DNA from: Lepas anatifera | Lineage: Eukaryota > Arthropoda > Thecostraca > Lepadidae | Length of the DNA stretch: 64,000 nt | Assembly: GCA_034440635.1 (NCBI GenBank) | Contig: JAOTON010001028.1 | Coordinates: 1,899,501 to 1,963,500, forward strand | Reading direction: 5' to 3' | In this document: piece after piece, positions 37,206 to 47,634 of the stretch | How positions within the stretch are numbered: the stretch's first letter is position 1 | Layout: every line of letters begins with the position of its first letter | Translations under genes and position numbers: made by a program | Notes under the pieces: generated by a model | Seen by the model: the letters and a program-made list of their open reading frames with translations, nothing else | Told to the model about the DNA's origin: nothing | Database searches by the model: none

Positions 37206-37449
37206 CCTTGTCCTCTTTTGATATGGTGGCTCTCAGCATTATCAAATTGGCCAGCTCTAATTTTTGGAGAATCATCAGCTCTGTATCTTAAATCGACATA
37301 TGTTGTGAGTGCCACTTGGTGTGTTATGCGGTTTGTGCAACTGATATGTTCTTTTGCCAATCAAAGTGCTGGTGTTTCTGTATTGTGTAGTTCATCTGTT
37401 CTTTTAGCAGTACGGTTCAATGCCTCATTTCGACATGGTACGCAATGTG

Positions 37450-38390
37450 TCACGTTCTGCTACATTCCCTCGGCTGCTTATATCTTTTTGGGGTTCTGAG
37501 GAACCCCTATTGAAAGCTCAAAGTAATGATTGAATATTTCTTTAATTTTTGGATTTTGCCTTGATGTTAGAGATTTTATTTCGTTTTATGTTGTTTGGAA
37601 AGTCTTTGTGGTTTCTAAAACATGCCTTACAAACATTACATTCCAATATGGTGGCTGTTGGGATTGCTTTGGATTTGGACAATCCATGTGGTTTAAACAA
37701 ATTCATGCCATTGCTCGGACCGTGTTTAATTTATAATATTTTTTGAAGCTTCGAATTCTTTAACACCATAGTACTCGGAAAAAGCGCTGTGAAATCCCTC
37801 GCCAGCCGAGAGGACAATGCATAAGTAAGCACTGGGATCACGGAGGCCGACTATATTTTTGTTACTTTGTATGATTAAAGGTTCTTATACCATTAACATT
37901 CGAAGTTTTTCACGGGGCGTTTGAATACAGTATTATAGGAGGTTACATTAAATTGGTAATTTTTAGCGATATTGAAAAACCAGGCTGAAATAAGTTCTTA
38001 GCACAGCTAATGGTTTGTTTCGTTGAAGGTGCTTGGATTATCTATGATCCGCGGGTCAATCGCTCCTTGATCGGTAGAACCCGGGGTAAGTGGAAGTAAC
38101 AAAAAAGTCAACAGTCAAATGAAAGCAGTAGCCACAGTCGTATCATGTTAAAGCAGCCGCACTCATTGACAAGCTGAAATCTGCGAGATATATCTAGACA
38201 AGTTCATTGGAACAGTATCATGTATCCTTTTCACCTCCATCGGTATGGGCAGCGCAGGCGCAGGCCTCGTGGCAACCAGGCCTCGTGGCAACTGTTCGTG
38301 CCGCCTCTCTGCACGGTTCCAGTGTTGTCGCAGGTCAAGCTTAGTTGTCAATGGCAGCATTCAAATTGTATCGGGGGCAAACCGTAGTAT
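37450..38390. other. Right-arm segment without left-arm partner
   Basis: Lies between paired parts of the right arm. Holds the Cys-containing frame 37542-37730 and a GC-rich patch with a repeated GCAGGCCTCGTGGCAAC-like string near 38255-38290. May be ancestral element sequence lost from the left arm. Confidence 0.4.
37542..37730 (-). pseudogene. Unrecognised ORF remnant with CxxCxxC-like motif
   Basis: An open frame of 62 codons runs from a stop upstream of 37730 to a TAA at 37542. It reads KHGPSNGMNLFKPHGLSKSK, then TATILECNVCKACF and a basic tail (NNIKRNKISNIKAKSKN). The composition looks like real protein: a metal-binding-type CNVCKAC cluster and a lysine-rich end. It lies in the right arm of the giant palindromic element at ~37.5-37.7 kb, where the left arm has no counterpart. 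It could be the last trace of that element's own protein. I do not recognise the family. Confidence 0.3.
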
Positions 38391-38670
38391 CGCAGTGGTC
38401 ACGTTACCGTGCTTGGCGCAGGGGAGGGTCGTATTTCAGAGGCGTTGCCAAGTCCAGTGAGGCCTGCCCTCGCTGGGAAGCGGCCGAAAACGTTTTTCTG
38501 TAAATAGTATCCTCATTATAGAGTTACTAAGTGTGCATGGGTATTAATTAGATGCCTGCAGCTAAAACCCACCCTCCGGTGGTTGAATCACGCCCGAGTA
38601 AGCCTTAGTTCGCCAGCAATTAGCTGAAAACTGGTCGAGCCTAGGGTGTACAGATTCAACTGCAGGGAGG

Positions 38671-38676
38671 TGTACA
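38671..38676. repeat. TSD of the 19.6-kb palindromic element (right)
   Basis: TGTACA, partner of 19083-19088. Confidence 0.8.
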
Positions 38677-39285
38677 TAGCATTCCTTGTTAGTTGGTTTT
38701 CTTTGAATTTAACTTCGGCATTCCTAACAATCTCTGTGTCAAGGAAAGCTAGTGTTCTCTGATGTTCTTTTTGTCAATGGTGAACTGGATTTTAGGATCC
38801 ACTGAGTTCAGTTGATTGAGTTTAGTTTCTAAGTTCATATCATTGGGAACTACAACTAGTATGCCATCGACATATCGAGCCCAGATCACATTTGACCGCA
38901 TTATCTCTAGGTAATGATGTTTTTCAAGCCATTCCATGTATAGGCGTGCAGCAACTGGTCATAACGGTGAACCCATCGTAAGGCCACTGTCTTGGAAGTA
39001 CTCATCCGAGTTGAAAGTGAAACCATCAAAATTAATGCACATTTTTAGCAATTTTAAATAGTCTTGTTTTGGTAAGGGCAGTTTGTCAGGGCTCATGTTC
39101 TTTGCTACGGATTCGATAGCTTTCATTGCCCCCTCTACTGAAACGTTCGTAAATAATGACTTAACATCAAAACTGGCAAGAAACTTATCTGAGAAGTCGA
39201 TGTCCTTAATTTTCATGAAATTAAGGACATGAAGAAGAAAGTGGTGAATTGTTTGTTCTACAGACCTATAGTAAATTGTTTGAGG
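38677..39285 (-). pseudogene. Penelope-like element, reverse transcriptase part, broken
   Basis: On the minus strand the frame reads IHHFLLHVLNF, FLASFDVKSLFTNVSVEG, DSGLTMGSPL, then an in-frame TGA (38959-38961) where PLEs have a serine (GSPLSPV). It resumes LYMEWLEKHHYLEI and RYVDGILVVVP. The catalytic YVDD is here YVDG, so one active-site aspartate is lost. After a frameshift, LAFLDTEIV and PTNKECY lead to the TGTACA target site. These blocks and their order are those of Penelope-like RTs. The C-terminal half continues at 19082 on the same strand. Upstream of about 39285 the PLE sequence ends abruptly in GC-rich repeats, so the element is 5'-truncated. Confidence 0.88.
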
Positions 39286-39997
39286 GAGCGGTGTGTTGGG
39301 TGCAGGGGCAGCAGTCAGTGTGGAGGGGCGGCATGTTGGGTGCAGGGACGGCAGTCAGCGTAGCACTGCCTCTTAAAGTCAGGTGAAGGCTCATTCTTCC
39401 CTCGATGGGCGCCTTCGGCGCCTCACCTGGATGGGGCCGGCACTTTGGAGCTTTTGGGGCGGCCGAGCCCGCATCTCCCCTGGGTGCGCGCCCGCCCCCT
39501 GGCCCGGATGGCGCCCCCAACAGGGTGCCCCGCCCCCTGAGCCGCGGTCCTGGAACAACCTATGCACAGTTCTACGACAGCCCTTGATACTTTAATCCTC
39601 CATCATAAACAAAATCAGAAAAGGCATGACCCCCTTTGACCTTTTGACGGAAAAATTAAGAAAATGCCCTCTTTCCCGCGGCGGACGACAGTCGCCTAGT
39701 GGGTGAATGCAGATGGAAATGTTCAAGGCCTGTTTCGATCGCTTTGTTCATCTTGTCCATCTTTCCTCATGGGGTGACCATGTTACCCCACTAAGTGGGG
39801 GCGAATTGGACTTTTGCTACTTTTTTCTAAATTTTACGCAAATTTTAATATGATAATGACAGACACATAGTTGCTTGCACAGTGGTAGATAAATGTCTGA
39901 GGTATCTCTACAGCAAAAATAGGAACGAAACAAGCTCATTAAGTCATCGAAAACTCACACTATCGTTACGGTGTCTGTGACCCCACTTTCCCCTAAG
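39286..39997. other. GC-rich repeats and unassigned DNA
   Basis: Two diverged copies of TGTTGGGTGCAGGG with GGCAGTCAGCGT at 39295-39365, then GC-rich sequence with GCGCCCCC strings to about 39560, then AT-rich DNA up to the start of duplication copy B. No gene found. Confidence 0.5.
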
Positions 39998-40153
39998 AGA
40001 CCGTCCATAAAGTACAGAAGGAAAAACAAGGGGGAGCGGGAAGTCAGCAACCGTTTTGTTAGACGTTACAACAGGCGTAGCAACAGTAAAGTATTACCAT
40101 GAGGGGGGTTAGAATTATAAGAATACATCTAACGTAATTTATGGATAGGCCCT
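39998..40153. mobile_element. Short TIR element (MITE-like), copy B
   Basis: Same unit as 1-152, with inverted ends AGACCGTCCATAAA and TTTATGGATAGGCCCT. No convincing TSD. Confidence 0.5.
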
Positions 40154-40921
40154 CAGCTCTGACTTAGAATTAAGACTAATGTGATTCAATGGAGTCCACA
40201 CATCATTATCATTGGGTTTTGGAATTGTTTGTGTGACCTTTTATGAGGAGAGGAACAGTGAGAGATTCGTGTGAATACGTGTGCTGACGTCCAAATAACC
40301 CTCACATGCCTCCAGTCATGAGTCAGTACCTCCCTGATGAGGAGGTAAAGGTAAGTGTGTGCAAAACACGCACAATCAATGTTCTATATTCCGTATAGAT
40401 TTTCAAGACCTGAACGACGATCCTGAAATATTCGGCAAGCATTAGTGGGTGATGCAACACCACCTCCCCTGCAAAATTTCAGTGAGGTGTCATTAACCAT
40501 TTCAAGGAGCATCGTGATCATTTCAGGGAGAGGTGTAGTTCAATTGGGCGAGGAAGTACTCTCTTTCTGGAAATTTGCAGGTCCAAAAATGACTTTTATG
40601 GAGTCTAAAGGATATAGAAAACACGTTACTGTGTCAGGGGACCAAAATATATGCATACATCACAGCAAAAAGCAGAATAAACTGATATTTTGCTAACAAA
40701 CTGCAAAGTGGCAACATCAGCAGCAAACAATTGCATCGGGCTTGAGCTTCAAGCCCCGATGGTGAAGAGGGTTTACCGGTCGAAAATTCGGAACATTGAA
40801 TGCGATAAAGCTGATGGACTAAGGAACGAGACACCCAAGTCCTCACATGGTTGCCCCAAAGTGGGAGGATCATACGCAGATCAAGGGGGGGAAAGAGGGG
40901 CACGTGTCCCCTCTATCGACC

Positions 40922-41010
40922 CTCGGAGCCCCCTGAAATGGTCATGGCGCCCCCTGAAAGGTTGATGGCGCCCCCTGAAATGTGATGCTGCCCCCTGAAA
41001 TGTGATGCTG
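40922..41010. repeat. Minisatellite, ~20-bp CCCCCTG-core units (4 copies)
   Basis: Orthologue of 922-980 with one extra unit (the GCCCCCTGAAATGTGATGCT unit is doubled). Confidence 0.8.
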
Positions 41011-41679
41011 GTGATGATTGTTCCGGCCGTCGAGTAAAGATATCCATATGGGGGGCGCTTCGTTAAAAGTCGCTCCAATCGCCGAAGGAAGCTCTGGCGA
41101 TTCCGGTTTGGATGACAGACGATTTGTGGCGAGGACCCGCGCCGTTACGCCGTCCCCGCCGTCCAGGTCCCACCTGGTCGCCTCTCGGGACCGGAGGTGG
41201 CTGTCTTCGGAACCGTTTTTGTGTTGATTTCCCGGGCTTGGATACCCGAATTGCAACCTCGATCAGCTTGGGTGATCCAAGGCATAGGCGTTGGCCGTCA
41301 GCCCAGGCTTTTCGGTAGTCGGTTTGGTCGGCTGAGTGGAGATGCATTCGTGAGTCTGTTTGTACTGTTTTTATACAAGTAACTAGATCTTGCGGGTACG
41401 AATTAGTGGCTATCATTATCTTCTTATGATATTGTAGTGTGACATTTTTCTACGTATTGTGCGATGAATAAATTATCTCCACCCGGTTTGCACAAGATAT
41501 GCCCAAATACCAAAAATAACAATATCTTTAGAAACCAGATTCAGGGAGGTTCCATGACCGAGTATCATAAAAATATTTGCCGATATTTTGCGCATCATAA
41601 AAATTTATTCGCAGAGACAAATCTAAAACAGGTGCGGCAAACTCGACAATTGAATCAAAAGTGACCTCAGTCCCTCTAT

Positions 41680-41680
41680 G

Positions 41681-41752
<72 letters not shown>

Positions 41753-43190
41753 CCATTTATTTCATACCAAGGGTACATACACAAGTCCAGCGCATAATAG
41801 AGAAACACGCAGTACACACAACATTCACGCATTCTTCATAAATATACACTTATGGTGACATGTCACATAGATATCGTTGACTAATCAGGAGACCAAGCTG
41901 AAGCTTAAGCTTAAATAACATTTTCAGTCATGCGCTGAAGGTAAGACCAAAATACATTATGAATTTGTTGCTTTGATGTCCTGCTCAAGTCCATGCCTAA
42001 TATTCCATATTTTTCTTTTATCTTTAGGTGGTTGATGTGAAGCAGTCCAGTGCGAACATCACTATTTTGTAGGCTCCGGATGATATTATTATTGCTGAAT
42101 TGAAGTCTTCTAATAAATAAAAGTTGTCTGTATTCAATGTGCATTTGGCAAGTCAGAAGTTTTAATTCATGGCACAACGGATGATTTCTTGAATATTTGG
42201 GAACCTTAACAAGCCTCTTAATGCTAGAATGACACGCTAAACTTAACTCCCGAAGAGCTCTACCACTCCTTGTCGCCCAAAGCTTACAACCATAAAAGTT
42301 TGAACAGTACGTTTGAAATAGTCTTACTAAGATATGTCGATCAGCGTACCCTACAGTAGTCTTCAGCATGTTAACACTGTAATAAACTGAACGTTTTATC
42401 CGTCTCATGTCAGCACTACAGCTCAAATCATTTTCAACCACATGTCCCAAATATTTAAATTTATCAACCCAATTCAGATTAACCCCATTCAGTTTTACAC
42501 TAGGTGGGTTTGAGCGAAGCAGGTGGCCAGAACTGTAAGGTCTGCTGGGGCTGAATGCCATACACACAGTCTTTTTCACATTGAATTTTATGTCCATTGC
42601 GTCGGCAAAGAGCTCGCATTCGTGCACTAATAACAGAAGTCCAGACCTGGAAGGAGCTAGCAGTACGATATCGTCAGCGTAGGCTAGTGCATTGACTGAG
42701 CTCATTCCAATGCGACACCCAGCGCTATGCCTCTGCAGTTTACCAAACAGTTCATCAACGTAGACTGTGAAGAGCAATGTTGATAAATTCCCACCCTGCT
42801 TCACACCATTTTCTACCTGAAAAGAGTCTGATCTTTCGTTAGCCCACTTGACACTCATTTTTTGTGACCTATACCAGTATATTAGCAGTTTGAGGTAGGA
42901 TATTGGCACCCCTCTATCTGCTAGAATACGGAAGAGTTTTGAGTGGCAAACACGATCAAAGGCCTTACTGGCGTCCAAAAAGCATGCATAAACTGGGCTA
43001 CCACGCTTCGTGAAGTAATGGGTGACCTTTTTCAAAATATAGGCTGCATGTGTGGTTGAGTGTCCGGTCTTAAATCGAAACTGTGCATGATTTGTTTCTA
43101 GGTAGGGCTGCATTCTTTCCACGAAAATAATCTCGAGAAGCTTTGATATGCTTGTAGAAAGCGATATTGCCCTATAGTTTGATGTGTCAT
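41680..43190 (-). mobile_element. CR1/L2-like LINE, 5'-truncated, with (ATT)n tail
   Basis: Perfect 7-bp TSD CCTCTAT at 41673-41679 and 43191-43197. The element runs on the minus strand and ends in an (ATT)n tail (41681-41750). The paralogous empty site is in copy A at about 1643-1650, so insertion followed the duplication. The 5' truncation lies at the start of the RT domain. Confidence 0.95.
41681..41750. repeat. (AAT)n microsatellite, LINE 3' tail
   Basis: About 23 uninterrupted trinucleotide repeats forming the 3' tail of the minus-strand LINE. Confidence 0.97.
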
Positions 43191-43203
43191 CCTCTATTTT
43201 CAT
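41911..43203 (-). CDS. Reverse transcriptase ORF (CR1/L2-like LINE, N-terminally truncated)
   Basis: An uninterrupted 430-codon frame encodes most of a non-LTR reverse transcriptase, the enzyme that copies LINE RNA at a nicked chromosomal target. Visible blocks: SNYRAISL (residues 8-15), motif A FLDASKAFD with D77, the QGG block at 136-138, catalytic YADD at 175-178, and KTVCMAF and KYLGH in the thumb. No RNase H follows; the C-terminal region (WATRSGRALREL, RLVKVPKYSRNHPLCHEL) is of the kind seen in CR1/L2-type proteins. The first residues MKIE come from flanking DNA (the ATG lies beyond the TSD), so this is not a native start: endonuclease and N-terminal RT are missing. Absence of stops shows it is young, but it cannot be autonomous. 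Confidence 0.95.
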   Translation of the reverse strand: MKIEDDTSNYRAISLSTSISKLLEIIFVERMQPYLETNHAQFRFKTGHSTTHAAYILKKVTHYFTKRGSPVYACFLDASKAFDRVCHSKLFRILADRGVPISYLKLLIYWYRSQKMSVKWANERSDSFQVENGVKQGGNLSTLLFTVYVDELFGKLQRHSAGCRIGMSSVNALAYADDIVLLAPSRSGLLLLVHECELFADAMDIKFNVKKTVCMAFSPSRPYSSGHLLRSNPPSVKLNGVNLNWVDKFKYLGHVVENDLSCSADMRRIKRSVYYSVNMLKTTVGYADRHILVRLFQTYCSNFYGCKLWATRSGRALRELSLACHSSIKRLVKVPKYSRNHPLCHELKLLTCQMHIEYRQLLFIRRLQFSNNNIIRSLQNSDVRTGLLHINHLKIKEKYGILGMDLSRTSKQQIHNVFWSYLQRMTENVI

Positions 43204-45495
43204 TGCAAGAAAAAGGTGACGTCTTTAGCAAGTCTTTAGCAATGCCGTTTTCCATCCCCACCCAGGATGCAAAAATCGGTGCCAACCGATAGGATTTTGC
43301 GCCCAATTGATGGGTTTTGCCGGTCAAAAGTGGCAACCCCTGGTCCAAATGGCGCCCCTCGGGAAGCTGCCCCCTCCCCCCGATCGGAAATCCTGGATCC
43401 GCCTACGGGAAGGATACCCTAGTCACCAGCCTCGGTGATAACAGGTGCTGGCAGAATATGATACAGAAATCTGACTCGCACAATTGCTTGCCTTTGCTTA
43501 TGAGAAGTGTACTACGGGGACACACTAGTTGAGTGAATTTCTGCCCCGAAGTCGTCGTCGCTAGCACTCTGCTCACAGGACAATCGCTGCTTTCTTTTCC
43601 CCTGAAAGATCTTGTCACTCCAGCTCGTGGTGGCCAGAAATGGGTCTTAATGATATTGGTAGAGCCTGGTGCTCTGCCGTTTGTATTCCGCTGAACGGAG
43701 AGTGTCATCCTTGATAATGGCGATGGAGGCACAATGATCTCAATCCTAGAATGCTTAATAGAGTGTGACATCCAGGCGCCCTGAATTTTCCCTTCACTTT
43801 TCCCCTTCATTTTTTTCTAACTCACTTTTCCAAACACTTTTCCAGGGTATTTTTTAGCATAATTCAATAATCCTAGTATATATAAAATCATCTAGTGCGA
43901 AAGGAAGCAAAATTTGATGAAAAATGCGCGAAATGTAAGTAAGGGCTGTAATCGAGTTTCAACTAACTCCCATAATAGCCTTTGGACATTCCACTCGTCT
44001 TCCATATTTTCAAGCGTGAATTTTACACTCAGTATCCCAATGCAAAACCAGTTTTGAGACACTGCGGAATGGAGTGCTGCGAAATCCGAAAGATTATTCA
44101 CATGCTGAACGCGTCTTTTTTTAGTGTCACCTTCCCACTCTATTCTCTGTCAGCAAATGTCTTCCATCCAGCAGCCGCCACAAGTTTCCCTTGTAGTGTA
44201 TTCCGTGGACGCCATGGATCAAAGTCTATTCACATTTACACTTGTGCAGGTAACAGTGGTATCTCCATAAAAGTGCGGATCTGCCGGCTGCTGGTAAGGT
44301 TGTATTTTAGACCTCGCGCGCCGTTGGAAGTTTTGCCCTGCTGAGGGAGGATGATGAGTAACAAATGAAGAAGGCTTCCATAGATCTTAGGTGACCCCGG
44401 AGGATAATTTTTTTTGTTTTCACTCGTTGGAACAGATCTCTCGCGGCGGCTTTTGCTTCTAGTGGTCATAGGCCAATCAATTTCTAGGTGTCCCCTAAAA
44501 TCGATTATTTGGGTACCTAAAAAGTAATAAAAGGATTCGGGCGGGTTAATTCGGCATAAACCTCCCTCAGGATCGTTCCCTGTCACCCGCCTCTCCTTGC
44601 TATTGCACACAGCTCACGTCGGTAAAAACGCTGTCTTGGGCCAACTAGGCCATTTGACACAAATCAGGTACAAAGTAGCTCAGCCTATTCTTCATTTGTA
44701 CTTTAAATGTGTTAAGAATGGTCTATTCTGTCAATATTATTTCTAAAATACCCCCACGTAGCTTTCCAGTACGATTTTTGTTGAGCTGCGACTATGCAAA
44801 ATTTATTTCAGGCTGATTTCTCGACCGCAGACAATGACCTGATTGCGACGAAATTTTGAACGGATGTCCAAAATAAACCATATCATGGAAAATTTGCGAG
44901 CGCTCATTTTTAAACAAACATATGCAAAATATGAAGCCACATTGATAAAAAACATGAATGCAGCAACATTTCATATGTTAGTAGACTCATGAAAGCTCAT
45001 ATTGTCTAGTTGCAGAACAATGTGCGCCATCCAGCTTCGGCTAGGCAGGACGCAACTGCCCAGCAAGTGAGGGGACCATACACCTTCAGCTTCCAGCTCT
45101 GGCATTACATTTTCCACTTCAAAACGGAAAGCTAACCAGATTCTGGTCTATTTTTGCTGCCAATTAATCACACTAGAAAATTCATTGTGCCCACAAATCC
45201 GTTAAAAACAAAATATACATTTTTGTTGGAAGTGAAGTGGCCTGGTCTCACCTGAGGCTCTGTTTGTGATTTCAGGCTGTTTGTTACCCTCACTGGTCCA
45301 CAAGAGGAGGTAAGACTTAAAAGAAAGGACGTGCTTGAAATGCGGTCATCAGACGGAGTGAGCTTGCGAGCGATAGCAAGGAAGCTGTGTATGCTTTATT
45401 AGTCAATCATATAATTGGGATATTACAGCAATCGTAATGTAAAAATATAGGTAGAATTCGCAAAGCCCCATTCATGTTGTAATGAGACCTCTTAG

Positions 45496-47634
45496 CAGGG
45501 GCGTAGCCTAGGAGGGGGTGGCAGGGACAGCCCCCTTAGGGGCCCGAGGGGCCCCCTGAGGACACGGACCGGGCGAAGCGCGGCTCGCCTCCACTATGCA
45601 CTGTGGCCAAATTTGAAATTTCATACCAGACAGGGCCCTCTCAAGCCCTCTTCAGCACTCTATTCTGTGACAAGCAGGGCCCTTTTACCCATCAGGGCCC
45701 TTTTGGCGCTGTCGCAGGGGCCCTTTTCGGGGCGCCGCCCGAATCAGGAGCCGCCTTTACCGTGACGTCACGCTGGCGACAAAGCTTTCCTTCATCCAAT
45801 AGGTCCCATGTTAAAATTCATCGATTTCAGCAGGCTCTCACAAGTACAATATGAGTCGAAGGAAATGCACCCTGCTTTCTCCACAATTCTACGTCAAATT
45901 TGTTTTCGAAATTGACCATTTAAAGGCGATATGGTCAGTTTTTCTAGAAAATAAGGGCATTCAAACTTGGCTCTGCAAAGCCGCTTAACTGTCACCCCAC
46001 CGGGGCCATCGATGGTCTCCCTAAGGTTTTTCGGGATAGCAGAAACATGACGATGCGCAGCACCACGCTTGAGGGCTGTATCTCTTACCCCATCATTTTC
46101 CCACCATCCCTGAAATTTTTACCCCGGGTCACCCAAGGTCAGGTCACCAGTTGATGTCAACCAAGGCCACCTCACTTCAACTTTTGAGCTCTATAAGAGC
46201 TACATTTCTAAGTCAATTGATTTGAAACTTCCTTCATTTCATGAACTCTCCAGGGTCTACAAGATGCATATCCGGGATTTTGTTCGATTTCATGACCTGA
46301 GGTCAAGTCATGAGGTGACCTCTCCCATTAAAAAAAAACATGGAGAAAAGCTATCTTATGATCTAAAATTCACAAAAACAAATGCTCGGCTTGCTCAGAA
46401 AACATTCATGGATACCCTTTCACGGATCCCAGGGCCATATTTTCCCCTTGACCTCTCCGAGGTCATCCAAGGTCACCAGAGTTCAAAAACTGTATTTTGA
46501 CAATAACTTTTGGCCTAATTAAGCTACAGCGCTGAATTAAATATCATCGTATATGTCTCGTCACTGGCTTTCATTTGCTATACGAAAATGCTATTTTCTG
46601 ACCTCTCGTGACCTCAGGTCAAATTAGGTCACGAGGTGATCTCTGGACGTCATACAACTGGTGGGAGGTCATTACGTTCGACATAGCAAAAAAGGACTGG
46701 AATTTTCCTATCAAATCTACTTAACCAGGTCTCAATAGCTCTAATGACATAAGATTTATGCCAAGTTTGCTTAAGCATTGAATATTTGAGTGAAAATAGC
46801 CTATACTGACCTAACTTGGCCTCTGGAGGTCAAACCATTGACACCTGAGCGCTTAAATATATGATATAATTTCTCACTGAATTCACGCGAGCTTTCGAAT
46901 GCACTTCGCACATTTGCGCTAACCCCCATATTTTTGGATTTAGAAGGGCATCGATGTCCCCTGGTGGGGCGAAGGTGGAGCCGGACCCCCGGTGGGGCGC
47001 GGGTTAAAGGGCTTCCTCTCTCTTATGGCAAAGGATACTTTTCGATACCTTGATACCATATCACTTAGCCGCAACAACAATGCGGCAAAGCCAAAGTAAT
47101 GGAAAGAAGCAATGCAGCCTGAGTTATAGGATCCAACTGGTGTTGAAAAATAATAATGCGCTTGACGGAAATATACAAATATTAGCATGTGATGGCCGTA
47201 GACATATTTATTCTTTCATTTTAAACCTTCATTTTAAATGTTCTCTCAGCATCAAGGACCGTTTGGTTTGTAAAAATTCACGCAAGATCAATCGGTCTAA
47301 ACGAGCGCTTCACGTTAGACGAAACATCGGCAGAAACCCTTATTTTGCAGACTGCCAACGTCCTAGCTCGTCCTGGCATGAAAAATAATACATATTAATA
47401 ATAATCAATCCCTCCCCAGCCGCTAGTGTCCAAACCCCCGTCAGTTCAGTTTTATTTGTTGTTTTCTATCGTTGAACTAAACGCTCTGCTTATGCATCAG
47501 CTACTGCTACCTTATTGGTGCCAAATCGTGTGACGTCACGTTGGTGACAAATTTGTCCTCGTGGATCAACGTTATAAGTAAAGTAATCTTGGCCCGCAAC
47601 CCCCCTCCCGAGCGAAATCCTGGCTACGCCCCTG
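45496..47634. mobile_element. hAT-type MITE, CAGGGGCGTAGCC family, copy B, expanded
   Basis: Same ends and same TSD CCTCTTAG (45488-45495 and 47635-47642) as 4236-4493, but with ~1.86 kb extra in the middle. Part of the extra is the P2 TTAA element (45985-47007). The remaining ~0.85 kb has GTGACGTCACG(C/T)TGG(C/T)GACAAA on both sides (near 45770 and 47530) as a diverged direct repeat. Either copy A is internally deleted or copy B holds another element. Confidence 0.85.
45985..47007. mobile_element. piggyBac-like TTAA element P2
   Basis: TTAA at 45985-45988 and 47004-47007; inverted ends CACCCCACCGGGG and CCCCGGTGGGGCG near each terminus. Body is the reverse complement of P5 (58295-59300), rich in paired TGACCT/AGGTCA. 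No ORF of note. Confidence 0.8.

Larger units (their letters stand above)
19089..38670. mobile_element. 19.6-kb giant inverted-repeat (foldback-like) element inserted in a PLE
   Basis: Both ends start CCTCCCTGCA(A/G)TTGAATCTG and the inverted homology continues inward, interrupted only by younger insertions, to about 25005 on the left and 25610 on the right. After subtracting those insertions each arm is about 3.6 kb and the spacer about 0.6 kb. In the uninterrupted inner part the coordinates of paired bases add to about 50615 over more than 2 kb, so indels are few. Flanked by 6-bp TGTACA. No ORF above ~110 codons is shared by the arms, so it is non-coding as it stands. Six-bp TSDs are known for Polinton/Maverick and IS3EU, but no gene of either is present, so the superfamily is unassigned. 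It is an insertion and not an assembly error, because the arms have diverged and carry different insertions. Confidence 0.85.
25610..38670 (-). repeat. Right arm of the giant inverted repeat
   Basis: Mirror of the left arm, lengthened by three independent insertions: Transib-like element (28220-30822), I-clade LINE with a hAT inside (~31150-35886) and piggyBac-like element (36004-37205). A stretch at ~37450-38390 lacks a clear partner on the left and holds the Cys-containing frame at 37542-37730. Confidence 0.8.

Noticed and set aside
19089..38670. Polinton/Maverick identity for the 19.6-kb element
   Set aside because: Size and 6-bp TSD fit, but no polB, integrase, protease, ATPase or capsid frame exists, and most of the length is later insertions.
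41623..41832. ORF with a long poly-isoleucine run
   Set aside because: It is the translated (AAT)n tail of the CR1-like LINE.
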